DNA from: an uncultured Flavobacteriaceae bacterium
GTDB lineage: Bacteria; Bacteroidota; Bacteroidia; Flavobacteriales; Flavobacteriaceae
NCBI GenBank assembly: GCA_947488345.1
Contig: CANKZQ010000006.1
Location: 62,001-126,000, forward strand
Direction of reading: 5' to 3'
Length of the DNA stretch: 64,000 bases
Position numbers and translations under genes: made by a program. The notes beneath the pieces are model-generated. The model made no database searches. It saw only the letters and a program-made list of their open reading frames with translations, and was not told where the DNA came from. Of the stretch, positions 9,064 through 17,510 are shown piece after piece. Positions within the stretch are counted from its first letter, which is position 1; each line of letters begins with the position of its first letter.

Positions 9064-9543
9064 ATGGACCTACAAGACGATTGGCATAAGATAAGAGCTC
9101 ATTTTAATCGAAGTATACGTTCAAGCCTGCATGTGTCTATTGGTTCGGTATCTAAAGATGGTAACCCAACGGTAACACCAATCGGCAGTTTATTTTTAAA
9201 TAAAGGTCAAAAAGGTTTTTATTTTGAGCGATATACCTCGAGTTTACCATTAAATAACCAGCATAATAGCAATATATGTGTGCTTGCAGTAAATAGTAAT
9301 ATTTGGTTCTGGATTAGGTCTTTGTTTAAGTCTAAATTTTCAAAACCACCAGCCATTAAATTATATGGTGTATTGGGAGAACGCAGAGAGGCGACTGAAA
9401 TAGAATTAGCAAGATTGAAAAAGAGAACGAAATTATTCAAGATCTCTAAGAAAGGATATGATTATTTATGGGGAGATATGAAACATGTTAGAGAGATTGC
9501 TTTCACAAAGATTGAAATGATGAAATTGGGAAATATGACATAA
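9064..9543 (+). CDS. Pyridoxamine 5'-phosphate oxidase-like flavoprotein
   Basis: 159 aa protein with the split-barrel FMN-binding fold of the PNPOx-like superfamily: HVSIGSVSKDGNPTVTPIGSLF is the N-terminal beta-hairpin pattern of this group, followed by a charged C-terminal half. It lacks the C-terminal substrate-binding block of true PdxH (which is present elsewhere in the window at 11982), so it is not the vitamin B6 enzyme; F420/FMN/heme-binding reductases share this fold. Cotranscribed with the TetR gene 10 bp upstream, it may reduce or sense the TetR ligand. Confidence 0.75.
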   Translation: MDLQDDWHKIRAHFNRSIRSSLHVSIGSVSKDGNPTVTPIGSLFLNKGQKGFYFERYTSSLPLNNQHNSNICVLAVNSNIWFWIRSLFKSKFSKPPAIKLYGVLGERREATEIELARLKKRTKLFKISKKGYDYLWGDMKHVREIAFTKIEMMKLGNMT

Positions 9544-9566
9544 AATCTATTTTTTTAATTTAAAAT

Positions 9567-9580
9567 ATACCGATTGGTAT
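9567..9580. promoter_or_regulatory. Second TetR-type operator, before the hydrolase gene
   Basis: ATACC-GATT-GGTAT: both 5-base half-sites match the palindrome at 8419-8434 exactly, only one central base differs. It lies 11 bases before the ATG of the hydrolase gene, a position where a bound repressor would block initiation. Confidence 0.65.
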
Positions 9581-9591
9581 TTTAATTTAGT

Positions 9592-10440
9592 ATGATGAAA
9601 TTATATATAAAAATAATGAGGTTGTATTATAAAACCATCTCTAATATCTCACCAAGACTAGGAGGGTGGATGGCATTCAACTTATTTCAAAAAGTCAGAA
9701 AAAAAGATGTTAGGCAACGTGAAGAGTCCTTTTATGAAAAGGCAAGACACTTTAAAATCTCTTTTTTAAATCAGGACTTACATTGCTACGAGTTGGGCAA
9801 TGTGCAAGGGGAACTCGTATTTCTTGTTCATGGATGGGATTCTAATGCAGGAAGCTTATCAAAATTTGCCTTTGAATTAGCCGAAAGAAATTATCGAGTG
9901 GTGAGCTTTGATTTACCTGGGCATGCTAAATCTGATTCTGATCGTACTAATTTATACGAATGTAAAGAGGCTTTTAGTAATTTGTTAAAATTTATTGATC
10001 CGCAAAAACCTTTTACCGTGATTTCACATTCTTTTGGTTCTGCCATGACCACATATACAATTTCAAAGCTCAATTATACAATAGATAAGTTCGTGTTCTT
10101 GACAACTCCGAATTCTTTATTGGAAGTATTTACCAACTTTAAGAATTTTGTGGGCATTACAGACAAAGCATTTGGATATATGATTAAGAATGCAGAAGAT
10201 ATTGTAAATGAGAAAATAGCCTCTGTAAATGTTAGTGAACGTTTAAAAAATATAACATTCACTAAACTGTTATTGGTGCATGATAAGGCTGATAAAATAA
10301 TTCCGTTTAAAAATTCGGAAGACGTATATAAAGCCAATAAGAATACTGACTTAAAGGTGTATGACAAAATAGGTCATTACAGAATGCTCTGGAATGATGA
10401 GGTATTAGAAGATACCCTAGCTTTTATAGCGACAAATTAA
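9592..10440 (+). CDS. Alpha/beta hydrolase
   Basis: 282 aa hydrolase of the alpha/beta fold. HGW (80-82) forms the oxyanion region, SHSFGS carries the nucleophile Ser147, an Asp lies in HDKADKIIP (about 232) and a His in IGHYRML (about 262). Substrate is unknown, probably a lipid or xenobiotic ester. The ATG pair at 9592/9595 is the first start, but a TAATTTAG near-consensus -7 box at 9583-9590 is so close that the true start could be ATG 9616. It is preceded by a TetR operator and followed by a strong terminator. Confidence 0.85.
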   Translation: MMKLYIKIMRLYYKTISNISPRLGGWMAFNLFQKVRKKDVRQREESFYEKARHFKISFLNQDLHCYELGNVQGELVFLVHGWDSNAGSLSKFAFELAERNYRVVSFDLPGHAKSDSDRTNLYECKEAFSNLLKFIDPQKPFTVISHSFGSAMTTYTISKLNYTIDKFVFLTTPNSLLEVFTNFKNFVGITDKAFGYMIKNAEDIVNEKIASVNVSERLKNITFTKLLLVHDKADKIIPFKNSEDVYKANKNTDLKVYDKIGHYRMLWNDEVLEDTLAFIATN

Positions 10441-10449
10441 TTTGAGGTG

Positions 10450-10519
10450 AAGCCATTGTAAAACAATAGTAAAAACATAATGTTGTGGTTAACATTTTTA
10501 CGTTTACAATGGCTTTTTT
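10450..10519 (+). terminator. Long-stem terminator after the TetR/hydrolase unit
   Basis: AAGCCATTGTAAA (10450-10462) pairs perfectly with TTTACAATGGCTT (10503-10515), followed by six T residues (10514-10519). The 40-base interior folds further (ATGTT 10480-10484 with AACAT 10491-10495; GTAAAAA with TTTTTAC), making one long imperfect hairpin. It abuts the stop of the convergent Ppx/GppA gene. Confidence 0.8.
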
Positions 10520-11414
10520 ATGCTATACTTCCATGATATAGACTCTTTATGATACCATCGGATAGACCAATTTTTGGGACATAGAGTTTGGTAGCACCGC
10601 TCCATTTCATGGCACTCAAATAAATTTTCGTTGCCGGAATAATTACATCGGCCCGATCTGGATTTAACCCCAATTCAGAAATTCGTTCATCATAACTCAT
10701 GTTTTTTAAAAACTTATATTGAGCATTTAAAAATATATATGATAACGGTTTATCAAGCATTCTACCCGACATTTTAAATAACTTGTTGATATTCCCACCC
10801 GATCCAATGAGTGATACTTTGTCGAGGTGGCTTGTCGAGTTTTTTATCCAGTGTTCGACGTCTTTGAAAATGATTTTGTTCTCGGCCTTGGTATTGTTTA
10901 AAAGGCGTACAGTACCCATTCTAAATGATTTTGAATCTTCAATTCTTCCTTTAGAGAATAAGGTAAATTCTGTACTTCCACCTCCTACATCAACATATAG
11001 GTAGGATTCATCACTTTTTACAAGTTTATGTAAATCGGTTGCCGCAATAATAGCAGCTTCTTCTTTACCATCTATGATCGTTATATTTACGCCAGTTTTT
11101 TTCAAAATTTCTTCAACTACTTTCTTTCCATTCGAAGCTTCTCGCATAGCAGAAGTTGCACAGGCCTTGTATTTTTCTACACCGTGTACCTTAATCAACA
11201 ACTTAAATGCTTCAATGGCATCGATTAAGCGTTGTTGGTTCGCCTCACTTATGCTGCCTTCAACAAAAGCGTCAGCACCCAAACGAATTGGTACACGTAC
11301 AAGAGAGGATTTTTTAAATTGTGGTTCTTTATTTTTGGAGATTATCACATTTGCAATCAATAGTCGAATAGCATTTGAGCCAATATCTATTGCCGCATAT
11401 TTTTGTATTTCCAA
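10518..11414 (-). CDS. Ppx/GppA family phosphatase (exopolyphosphatase-like)
   Basis: 298 aa, the short single-module Ppx/GppA form common in Bacteroidetes. The ASKHA-fold phosphate loops are visible: AAIDIGSNAIRLLIA at the N terminus and YVDVGGGSTEFTLF (about residues 137-150), with GSGGNINKL later. These enzymes remove terminal phosphate from polyphosphate or hydrolyse pppGpp; which substrate applies cannot be read. It is 3 bp downstream of the SixA-like gene, a pairing that suggests a shared role in phosphate metabolism. Confidence 0.93.
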   Translation of the reverse strand: MEIQKYAAIDIGSNAIRLLIANVIISKNKEPQFKKSSLVRVPIRLGADAFVEGSISEANQQRLIDAIEAFKLLIKVHGVEKYKACATSAMREASNGKKVVEEILKKTGVNITIIDGKEEAAIIAATDLHKLVKSDESYLYVDVGGGSTEFTLFSKGRIEDSKSFRMGTVRLLNNTKAENKIIFKDVEHWIKNSTSHLDKVSLIGSGGNINKLFKMSGRMLDKPLSYIFLNAQYKFLKNMSYDERISELGLNPDRADVIIPATKIYLSAMKWSGATKLYVPKIGLSDGIIKSLYHGSIA

Positions 11415-11417
11415 AAT

Positions 11418-11921
11418 TTAATCGTTTTTCGCAGGTTTATGATGCTTCGGAAATTCAGTTAAAAACGTCTCACCTTTTTTAATATTCTTCCAATGTTTGT
11501 CTTTGAAACGAATGCCAATAACTCCACAAGTAGGCACATGTGAGATGAACTTATCACCAAATTTATTGACGAAGGTATTGATACCATGATCATGGCTAAA
11601 TACGATTGCCGATTCGAATCCGTCATCAAAAGCTTTGACTGTTTTAATAAGATAACCATCACTAAAACTGTAGAGTGCCTTACTCACTTTTAGATTGGCC
11701 AATGGAAAATTAAACGTATAGCTAAAAATCATAGCCGTATGTAACGCTCTATTCGCACAACTCGAAACAAATAGGTTGGGAGTGTCTACCTTGTTCTTAA
11801 GAACTTGAGAGACCAAATAGGCGTCATTAATACCTCTTTTCTTTAATGGTCTGTCGATATCTTTGATACCCTCATACGCCCAAGAAGATTTTGCGTGACG
11901 AACTATATATAGTGTTTTCAT
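11418..11921 (-). CDS. Histidine phosphatase family protein (SixA-like)
   Basis: 167 aa branch-1 histidine phosphatase. The catalytic RHA motif is in LYIVRHAKSSW with His9; DIDRPLKKRG is the typical following stretch, and the second histidine is in VFSHDHGI. Short members like this include SixA, which dephosphorylates phosphohistidine in signalling proteins, but small-molecule phosphatases share the pattern. Three bp before the Ppx/GppA gene and 60 bp after pdxH on the same strand. Confidence 0.88.
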   Translation of the reverse strand: MKTLYIVRHAKSSWAYEGIKDIDRPLKKRGINDAYLVSQVLKNKVDTPNLFVSSCANRALHTAMIFSYTFNFPLANLKVSKALYSFSDGYLIKTVKAFDDGFESAIVFSHDHGINTFVNKFGDKFISHVPTCGVIGIRFKDKHWKNIKKGETFLTEFPKHHKPAKND

Positions 11922-11981
11922 TTGTATAGCGATGATCTTATTGTTATGTTGCTACCAAATATAATTGTTTTATCCTAAGTT

Positions 11982-12629
11982 TTAAGGTGCGAGGCGAACT
12001 TTTTTCCAATTCAAATCATCGGTCAAAGTATATCGAATTCTGTCGTGCATTCTATTGGGTCTCCCTTGCCAAAATTCGATAGAAATTGGCTTCACGAGAT
12101 AACCTCCCCAGTGGGTGGGTCTCGGAATATCGCTGTCGCGGAATTTATCTTCGTAGTTAGCCAAGCTCGTATCTAGTTCTTCGCGTGAACCTACAACTTC
12201 GCTTTGATCAGAAGCCCAAGCACCTAATTTGCTTCCATCCGGACGTGATTCAAAATAACCATCAGATAAGTTTTTGGGCAATTTTTCGGCGACTCCCTTA
12301 ATAATGATTTGTCGTTCAAAACTGTTCCAGAAAAATGATAAGCAAATGTTCGGATTTTCAGCAATGGCTTTTCCTTTTTCAGAAGTATAATTTGTGTAAA
12401 AAATAAAGCCTTCCCAGGTGAATTTTTTAAGTAATACCATTCTGTTTTTAGGAAATCCGTCAAGACCAATAGTGGCGATATTCATGGCGTTTGCCTCATG
12501 TTGAGCATCCGAAGCATCAGCAGCTAAAAACCAATCTCTAAATAACTCAATCGGATTCTCAGGAGTATTTTCTTCTAATAAAGCATCCTTATCATAACTC
12601 ACTCTATGGTTACTTAAATCTTTCTCCAT
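11982..12629 (-). CDS. pdxH: Pyridoxamine/pyridoxine 5'-phosphate oxidase
   Basis: Makes pyridoxal 5'-phosphate from the pyridoxine or pyridoxamine form using FMN and oxygen. The 215 aa length is standard. Recognisable parts are the N-terminal NPIELFRDWF, FPKNRMVLLKKF and FYTNYTSEKGKAI for FMN and substrate contacts, QSEVVGSREEL, and the C-terminal IEFWQGRPNRMHDRIRY, the family's diagnostic end. One bp downstream of the symporter gene, so cotranscribed. PLP is needed by HemL encoded in this window. Confidence 0.96.
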   Translation of the reverse strand: MEKDLSNHRVSYDKDALLEENTPENPIELFRDWFLAADASDAQHEANAMNIATIGLDGFPKNRMVLLKKFTWEGFIFYTNYTSEKGKAIAENPNICLSFFWNSFERQIIIKGVAEKLPKNLSDGYFESRPDGSKLGAWASDQSEVVGSREELDTSLANYEDKFRDSDIPRPTHWGGYLVKPISIEFWQGRPNRMHDRIRYTLTDDLNWKKVRLAP

Positions 12630-12630
12630 A

Positions 12631-14091
12631 CTACTTAATTTTTTTTCGAATTAGCCATAAACCAACAAAGGTAATAAATCCATTTAATGGTAGTATTTCC
12701 CAATGAAATTTGTAACCTCCAATAATACTCTCTGGCAAATAAGTAATGGCAAAACTTAGCGATAATGCCACAATGGCAACAATCCAGGCGTAGTTGTCTT
12801 TAATTTGATGCTTTGTTAAAATACCAAAAGCAAATAAACCTAGGAGCGGGCCGTAGGTAAATGTAGCAAACTTAAAGAGGTTTCCAACTACATTGCCGTC
12901 CAAGTAATTGAAGAGTATCACCACAAAAATCAACAAAATAGAAACACCAATATGCACTTTTTTACGCAATGGTTTCTGAGTTGCTTTTGGCCTATTTTCA
13001 ATATCTAAAAAGTCTACAGAAAACGACGTGGTTAAAGAAGTCAAGGCACTATCGGCACTCGAATAAGCAGCAGCGATGAGGCCAATGATGAAAACAATGG
13101 CCAATGGTGTTCCTAAATTTTGGTTTACTGCAATTTCTGGAAATAACAAATCAGTTCTGGTTCTACCTTCTACGATAGGTATGTCAACACCTATTTTTTC
13201 TGAATAGATATATAATAAGGCACCAAGCGACAGAAATACAAAGTTTACAATTACTAATAGAATAGACATGGTGGTCATATTCTTTTGCGCATCTTTTTCA
13301 TTTTTACAGGTTAGATTTTTCTGCATCATATCTTGATCTAATCCAGTCATGGCGATGGTGATAAAAATACCGCCAATAAAATATTTCCAAAAGTATGTGG
13401 TCGCATTTGGATCATCGAAAAAGAAAATTTTTCCTTTTGCCGCGAATTCTTCAGAATCTAAGAACTCCATATATGACCAATCTAATTGTTGATTGATCAA
13501 GTAAATGGCCAAGCCAACCGCCGTAAGCATTGTGAGTGTTTGTAGAGTATCTGTCCATACAATTGTTTTGATACCACCTCGAAATGTATACACCCAAATG
13601 AGTAAGATAGAGATCACTACCGTGAGCCAAAAAGGTACATCCATTTGTTCCAAAACGATATATTGCATGGCGAGTGCAACCAAAAATAGTCGAAATGAAG
13701 CACCGGTAACTCTTGATAGTAAAAAGAAAAAAGCACCTGTTTTATAACTTACTTTTCCGAAACGTTGCTCTAAATATTGATAGATAGAGGTGACATTCAT
13801 TCTATAGTAAATGGGCAAGAGCACAAAGGAAATAATTAGATACCCCACGAAAAAGCCAAAAACACCTTGCATATAGGCAAACTGTTGGCCGCCAATAAGA
13901 CCCGGCACCGATATAAAAGTGACACCTGAAAGGGAGGCTCCAATCATCCCGAAAGCCACAATATACCAAGGAGATTGCTTATTCGCTTTGAAAAAAGTTT
14001 CGTTAGAATCGTTCTTTCCTGTAAAGAAAGAAATCAATAAAAGTACTCCGAAATAACCGGCAATCAGCAGTAAGATGTGTAATGGTTGCAT
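12631..14091 (-). CDS. Sodium:solute symporter family transporter
   Basis: 486 aa, about 13 transmembrane helices, SSS family. Typical segments include FGMIGASLSGVTFISVPG near the second helix, FRGGIKTIVWTDTLQ, and GLDQDMMQKNLTCKNEKDAQKNM (in parts: GLDQDMMQKNLTCKNEKDA), a strongly conserved loop of this subgroup. Substrate unknown: pantothenate, proline, sialic acid and sugars are all carried by related proteins. It heads the minus-strand set leading to pdxH, sixA and ppx; the 161 bp to recR is a divergent promoter region. Confidence 0.9.
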   Translation of the reverse strand: MQPLHILLLIAGYFGVLLLISFFTGKNDSNETFFKANKQSPWYIVAFGMIGASLSGVTFISVPGLIGGQQFAYMQGVFGFFVGYLIISFVLLPIYYRMNVTSIYQYLEQRFGKVSYKTGAFFFLLSRVTGASFRLFLVALAMQYIVLEQMDVPFWLTVVISILLIWVYTFRGGIKTIVWTDTLQTLTMLTAVGLAIYLINQQLDWSYMEFLDSEEFAAKGKIFFFDDPNATTYFWKYFIGGIFITIAMTGLDQDMMQKNLTCKNEKDAQKNMTTMSILLVIVNFVFLSLGALLYIYSEKIGVDIPIVEGRTRTDLLFPEIAVNQNLGTPLAIVFIIGLIAAAYSSADSALTSLTTSFSVDFLDIENRPKATQKPLRKKVHIGVSILLIFVVILFNYLDGNVVGNLFKFATFTYGPLLGLFAFGILTKHQIKDNYAWIVAIVALSLSFAITYLPESIIGGYKFHWEILPLNGFITFVGLWLIRKKIK

Positions 14092-14252
14092 GAATTAAAA
14101 ATATAGTTCAAGAAAATAAGTGTAGCTAAGATAGTTTTTTTTAGATGCCAGTGAAAAGATATAAGAATAAAGACACACAAAAATTAAATTGGAAGCTTCT
14201 TTTCTCTTTTTTTACGCGGCATATTTCTCTTTTAAATTGTAAATTCGCATCT

Positions 14253-14870
14253 ATGAATTTTTCTTCGAAATTATTAGAAAATGCCGTTAACGAGGTGTCT
14301 CAGTTACCTGGAATTGGTAAACGTACAGCCTTGCGTTTAGTATTACATTTATTAAAGCAACCGAAAGAACAAACCGGTTATTTAATTAAGGCGTTAGATC
14401 AATTGCGAAATGATGTAAAACTATGTGAAAAATGTCATAATATTTCGGATGTCGCTATTTGTGAAATATGCTCTAGTAAACAACGCAATGCTTCGATTAT
14501 TTGTGTGGTAGAAGATATACGTGATGTGATGGCTATTGAAAGTACATCTCAGTTTAGAGGAATGTATCATGTACTTGGCGGAAAAATTTCACCTATTGAG
14601 GGAATTGGCCCACAGAATTTGACCATTGAAAGTTTAGTGAACAGAGTGAAGGGCGGCGAAGTAGAAGAAATTGTTTTTGCCTTGAGTTCTACCATGGAAG
14701 GTGATACGACCAATTTTTATATATACCGCCAGATCGAAGATTGCGCTATAAAAGTGTCGACAATTGCGCGAGGAATTTCGGTAGGTGATGAGCTAGAGTA
14801 CGCAGATGAGGTTACTTTAGGACGCAGTATTTTGAATAGAATTCCGTTTGAAAATAGTTTGAAGGCCTAG
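14253..14870 (+). CDS. recR: Recombination mediator protein RecR
   Basis: 205 aa DNA-repair protein that, with RecO (and RecF), loads RecA on gapped DNA. In order: the N-terminal helix-hairpin-helix ([17 protein letters not shown]), a C4 zinc finger (CEKCHN...CEIC), and a Toprim domain beginning [14 protein letters not shown], ending in the Walker-like [17 protein letters not shown] 14253 gives the family length; the in-frame ATG at 14145 would add 36 residues with no counterpart in RecR. A near-consensus -7 box TAAATTCG (14240-14247) ends only 5 bases before the ATG, so it may not be the functional one. Confidence 0.96.
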   Translation: MNFSSKLLENAVNEVSQLPGIGKRTALRLVLHLLKQPKEQTGYLIKALDQLRNDVKLCEKCHNISDVAICEICSSKQRNASIICVVEDIRDVMAIESTSQFRGMYHVLGGKISPIEGIGPQNLTIESLVNRVKGGEVEEIVFALSSTMEGDTTNFYIYRQIEDCAIKVSTIARGISVGDELEYADEVTLGRSILNRIPFENSLKA

Positions 14871-14874
14871 GGTC

Positions 14875-14882
14875 TAAATTTG
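14875..14882 (+). promoter_or_regulatory. -7 box before the AraC gene at 14933
   Basis: TAAATTTG is an exact TAnnTTTG match 50 bases before the ATG, just after the recR stop. Candidate TTTG elements lie 13 and 24 bp upstream, neither ideally spaced. Confidence 0.4.
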
Positions 14883-14932
14883 ATTGCCTGTAACAATTTG
14901 TGTACTGAATAGTCTCTTGATTAAAGACCTTG

Positions 14933-15742
14933 ATGAAAACACTTACTTTGGGCAATTACTATGGTGAAAAGAAGCAGGAGCTCTTTTTTAATGACATCGT
15001 ATTGTCAGAGTATGATTATCTTATTCCTAGAACAGACTGGCACTACCACGAAAATCCTTATTTTATGTATCTCCTCCAAGGAGACATATATGATGTGAAT
15101 AAAAAACGAACAACGGTTTGTCCGCCAGGAAGTTTTTTACTTCATAATTGGCAAGAAGAACACTACAACGCCAAAGAGTCAACAAACGCAAGAGGCTTTC
15201 ATATCGAATTTAAAAGAGACTGGTTCGAAACTAAAAAATTAGATGTCAATCTTTGGGAAGGAAGTCAGCTTATTGAAAACCCTGAATTACATCATTTATT
15301 GGCGAAACTCTATTTTGAATTTAAATGTCAAGATGAATTTTCGGAAGCAACAATTGAATTATTGTTGTATGAATTATGCGAAAAAATCGAGATGAAAAAC
15401 AGGTCAATTTTCACTAATGAACCTACATGGATTGCACCTCTTAAAGAGCTCTTGCACGAGGGCACTACTCAATTGAGTCTTGATTTTCTTTCTGAAGAGT
15501 TGAAGGTACATCCAGTACATTTGTCTAGATCAATTCCGAAATATTTAGGAACTACATTAGGAGATTATCTTCGTCAGCAAAAAATTAAGAAGGCGTTGAG
15601 CTATATGTTAAACCCAAAACTTTCATTGACCGATATAGCATATATGTGTGGGTTTTCAGATCAAAGTCATTTTATCCGCACCTTTAAATTATATTTTGCC
15701 AAGACACCGAAAACCTACAGAAAGGAAATATTGAGAGGTTAA
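14933..15742 (+). CDS. AraC family transcriptional regulator
   Basis: 269 aa regulator with an N-terminal cupin-like sensing domain (WHYHENPYFMYLLQGD, HNWQEEHYN) and a C-terminal AraC double helix-turn-helix (about residues 170-268; signature IAYMCGFSDQSHFIRTFKLYFAKTPKTYRK). The histidines in the cupin part could bind a ligand or metal. ATG 14933 is chosen; the TTG directly before it is equally in frame. The serine hydrolase gene 55 bp downstream on the same strand is the obvious candidate target or partner. Confidence 0.9.
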   Translation: MKTLTLGNYYGEKKQELFFNDIVLSEYDYLIPRTDWHYHENPYFMYLLQGDIYDVNKKRTTVCPPGSFLLHNWQEEHYNAKESTNARGFHIEFKRDWFETKKLDVNLWEGSQLIENPELHHLLAKLYFEFKCQDEFSEATIELLLYELCEKIEMKNRSIFTNEPTWIAPLKELLHEGTTQLSLDFLSEELKVHPVHLSRSIPKYLGTTLGDYLRQQKIKKALSYMLNPKLSLTDIAYMCGFSDQSHFIRTFKLYFAKTPKTYRKEILRG

Positions 15743-15773
15743 TATCATACTATTTTGACATAGTTGATAAGGC

Positions 15774-15781
15774 TATCTTTG
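15774..15781 (+). promoter_or_regulatory. -7 box of the serine hydrolase gene
   Basis: TATCTTTG, exact TAnnTTTG match, 16 bases before ATG 15798. TTTG at 15754-15757 is 16 bp upstream, slightly short of the usual spacing. Confidence 0.45.
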
Positions 15782-15797
15782 AAAAAAATATAAAATC

Positions 15798-16874
15798 ATG
15801 AATAAATATAATGTCTTGATATGCCTTTTGTTACTGAGTTATCCAATAGGTGCACAATTGAATTTTTCGAATGTAAATACCGCAGATGTCAAATTTTTTA
15901 AAAAAATGGATAGCACCGTTCGTGCTGGAACTTATGAAAAAATTACGAGTATTTTAATCGCAAAAGATGGCAATGTGCTTTTTGAGAAGTATTATAATGG
16001 TAACAATGTAAATTCTAAACATAACACGCGGTCTGCTACTAAAACCATGGCGACCCTATTAACAGGTATTGCCATTAAAAAAGGATTTATAACTTCTGAG
16101 AAAGATAAAATCTTCGACTATTTAAAGCGAACCTTGCCCGTTGCGAATCCCGACAAACGAAAATTAGAGATTACGATTGAAGATGTATTGACAATGAGTT
16201 CTGCTCTTGAATGCGATGATAACAATACTTTTTCTAGAGGACATGAAGAGCGCATGTATTTGATCGAAGACTGGACAAAATTTTATGTGAACTTACCAGT
16301 ACGTTCCTATACTTTTAATCCAAAACCCGAAGAGCTACCTTATGGGCGATCCTTCAGTTATTGTTCGGCAGGAGCGGCTACGATGGCTGAAGTTGTAGAG
16401 GCAGCGGTGGGCATAAAGTTAGATGCCTTTGCGAAAAAACACCTATTTGATCCATTAGGTATTCGTGATTATGCATTAGATTATACACCACAAGGTATGT
16501 TAAATACAGCTGGAGGTAGTGAATATAAAAGTAGAGACTTCCTAAAGTTAATACAGTTATGTTTGAACAAGGGGAAATGGAACGGTAAACAATTGATACC
16601 AGCATCCTGGATAGCTAAAGCATCAACTCCAAAAGTTGAAGCCTTCGAAGGTATGAAATATGGCTACTTGTTTTGGTTGGTAGATTTTGGTGATAAAAGA
16701 AAAGTTAAGACGTTCGCCATGGCTGGAAACGGAGGTAATAAGATCATCGCTTGCCCAGAGTTAGGGTTAACAGTAGTGCTAACAGCCACTAATTATAATA
16801 ATGGTAGAGCACATAGATATACAAGTGAATTGATGAATAAATTTATCGTTCCGGCATTGATAGATATGAATTAA
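15798..16874 (+). CDS. Serine hydrolase, class C beta-lactamase/penicillin-binding protein family
   Basis: 358 aa exported protein: signal peptide of about 19 residues ending PIGAQ. The acylation motif SxxK is Ser79-Ala-Thr-Lys82, the second motif is Tyr188-Cys-Ser190, and the third conserved turn is GNGGNK near residue 315 where beta-lactamases have K/HTG. Family members include D-aminopeptidases, esterases and EstB-like enzymes; a resistance role is not implied. Placed directly after an AraC regulator gene. Confidence 0.88.
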   Translation: MNKYNVLICLLLLSYPIGAQLNFSNVNTADVKFFKKMDSTVRAGTYEKITSILIAKDGNVLFEKYYNGNNVNSKHNTRSATKTMATLLTGIAIKKGFITSEKDKIFDYLKRTLPVANPDKRKLEITIEDVLTMSSALECDDNNTFSRGHEERMYLIEDWTKFYVNLPVRSYTFNPKPEELPYGRSFSYCSAGAATMAEVVEAAVGIKLDAFAKKHLFDPLGIRDYALDYTPQGMLNTAGGSEYKSRDFLKLIQLCLNKGKWNGKQLIPASWIAKASTPKVEAFEGMKYGYLFWLVDFGDKRKVKTFAMAGNGGNKIIACPELGLTVVLTATNYNNGRAHRYTSELMNKFIVPALIDMN

Positions 16875-16897
16875 CACGTATATTTTGTTTAAAAGAA

Positions 16898-16935
16898 AAG
16901 CACTAGTGATTTAATTCTACGAATCACTAGCGCTT
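16898..16935. terminator. Bidirectional terminator between convergent genes
   Basis: AAGC plus CTAGTGATT (16898-16911) pairs with AATCACTAG plus GCTT (16922-16935) with one mismatch and a 10-base loop. On the minus strand a T-rich TTTTCTTTT follows, so it probably ends transcripts from the SPW-like gene; it also follows the hydrolase stop on plus. Confidence 0.7.
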
Positions 16936-16970
16936 ATAAATTGTAAAGAGGAAGTTCTTCACAATTAATC

Positions 16971-17327
16971 TTAAATAGCTACCACTTCTGGTTTATGTAA
17001 ACTAACTACTGTAAGTACGGCCGCGCCGTTAATCCAATAATAATAGGCATCTATTCCTTCAAATGAAAAAATGAATGGAGCCAAAATGAAAACTACCGCT
17101 ACTAGAAAATCTACAATGAGATGCATTTTATATGAGATCACTCTGAAAGCTCCCAAGTGATGATCGGTTAATAAGGTTAAAAGAAAAGCGGCAATACCAG
17201 TCGCTACTGATAAGTACAAGGCAATGGGGTTAGAGCTTCCTAATCCTAAAGCAAAGGGCAGCACTATTAAGGCAATAGCAACTGGATAATCTAAGAATGC
17301 ATGAATTCTTTTAGTTACAAATTTCAT
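16971..17327 (-). CDS. Small membrane protein, SPW-repeat-like
   Basis: 118 aa with four predicted transmembrane helices arranged as an internal duplication: HAFLDYPVAIALIVLPFALGL (first half) and HLIVDFLVAVVFILAPFIFSF (second half) share an H-x3-D start and a helix ending in PF. This layout matches SPW repeat family proteins, whose function is unknown. It has its own upstream region (17328-17510) with an operator-like element shared with the NTF2-like gene, so the two units are probably co-regulated. Confidence 0.75.
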   Translation of the reverse strand: MKFVTKRIHAFLDYPVAIALIVLPFALGLGSSNPIALYLSVATGIAAFLLTLLTDHHLGAFRVISYKMHLIVDFLVAVVFILAPFIFSFEGIDAYYYWINGAAVLTVVSLHKPEVVAI

Positions 17328-17354
17328 AATTATGTTTTTTAAGTTATTTTAATT

Positions 17355-17362
17355 CAAAGGTG
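17355..17362 (-). promoter_or_regulatory. Candidate -7 box of the SPW-like gene
   Basis: Minus-strand CACCTTTG, one mismatch from TAnnTTTG, 28 bases before the ATG. It lies 44 bases from the shared TTGTACTTTTTT motif, exactly as in the NTF2-like promoter. Confidence 0.45.
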
Positions 17363-17383
17363 CGGTTAATAGGAATTTTATAT

Positions 17384-17417
17384 ACTACCAAAAACACACC
17401 TTGTATTGTACTTTTTT
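17384..17417 (-). promoter_or_regulatory. Shared operator-like element, copy 1
   Basis: Plus-strand ATTGTACTTTTTT (17405-17417) is identical to 18448-18460, and the block 17384-17397 matches 9 of 14 bases with the corresponding block there. Candidate binding site for the AraC-type regulator at 18442. Confidence 0.55.
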
Positions 17418-17441
17418 GTGAGTTATAAGAAACAAATAGCA

Positions 17442-17477
17442 TTGAAGTACAAATCTGGTAAAGAGTTTGTACTTCAA
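17442..17477. repeat. 12-bp inverted repeat after the YHS gene
   Basis: TTGAAGTACAAA (17442-17453) and TTTGTACTTCAA (17466-17477) form a perfect 12-bp stem with a 12-base loop, 34 bases after the YHS gene's stop. No U-tract follows on minus. It also contains the GTAC core of the shared operator element, so it may be a terminator hairpin, an extra operator, or both. Confidence 0.55.
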
Positions 17478-17510
17478 ATGTTATTCATCTTTTATTCAAT
17501 ATGCTATTTC

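Noticed and set aside
14145-14252. Upstream ATG extending recR by 36 residues
   Set aside because: Extension is absent from known RecR length; ATG 14253 gives the family N terminus.
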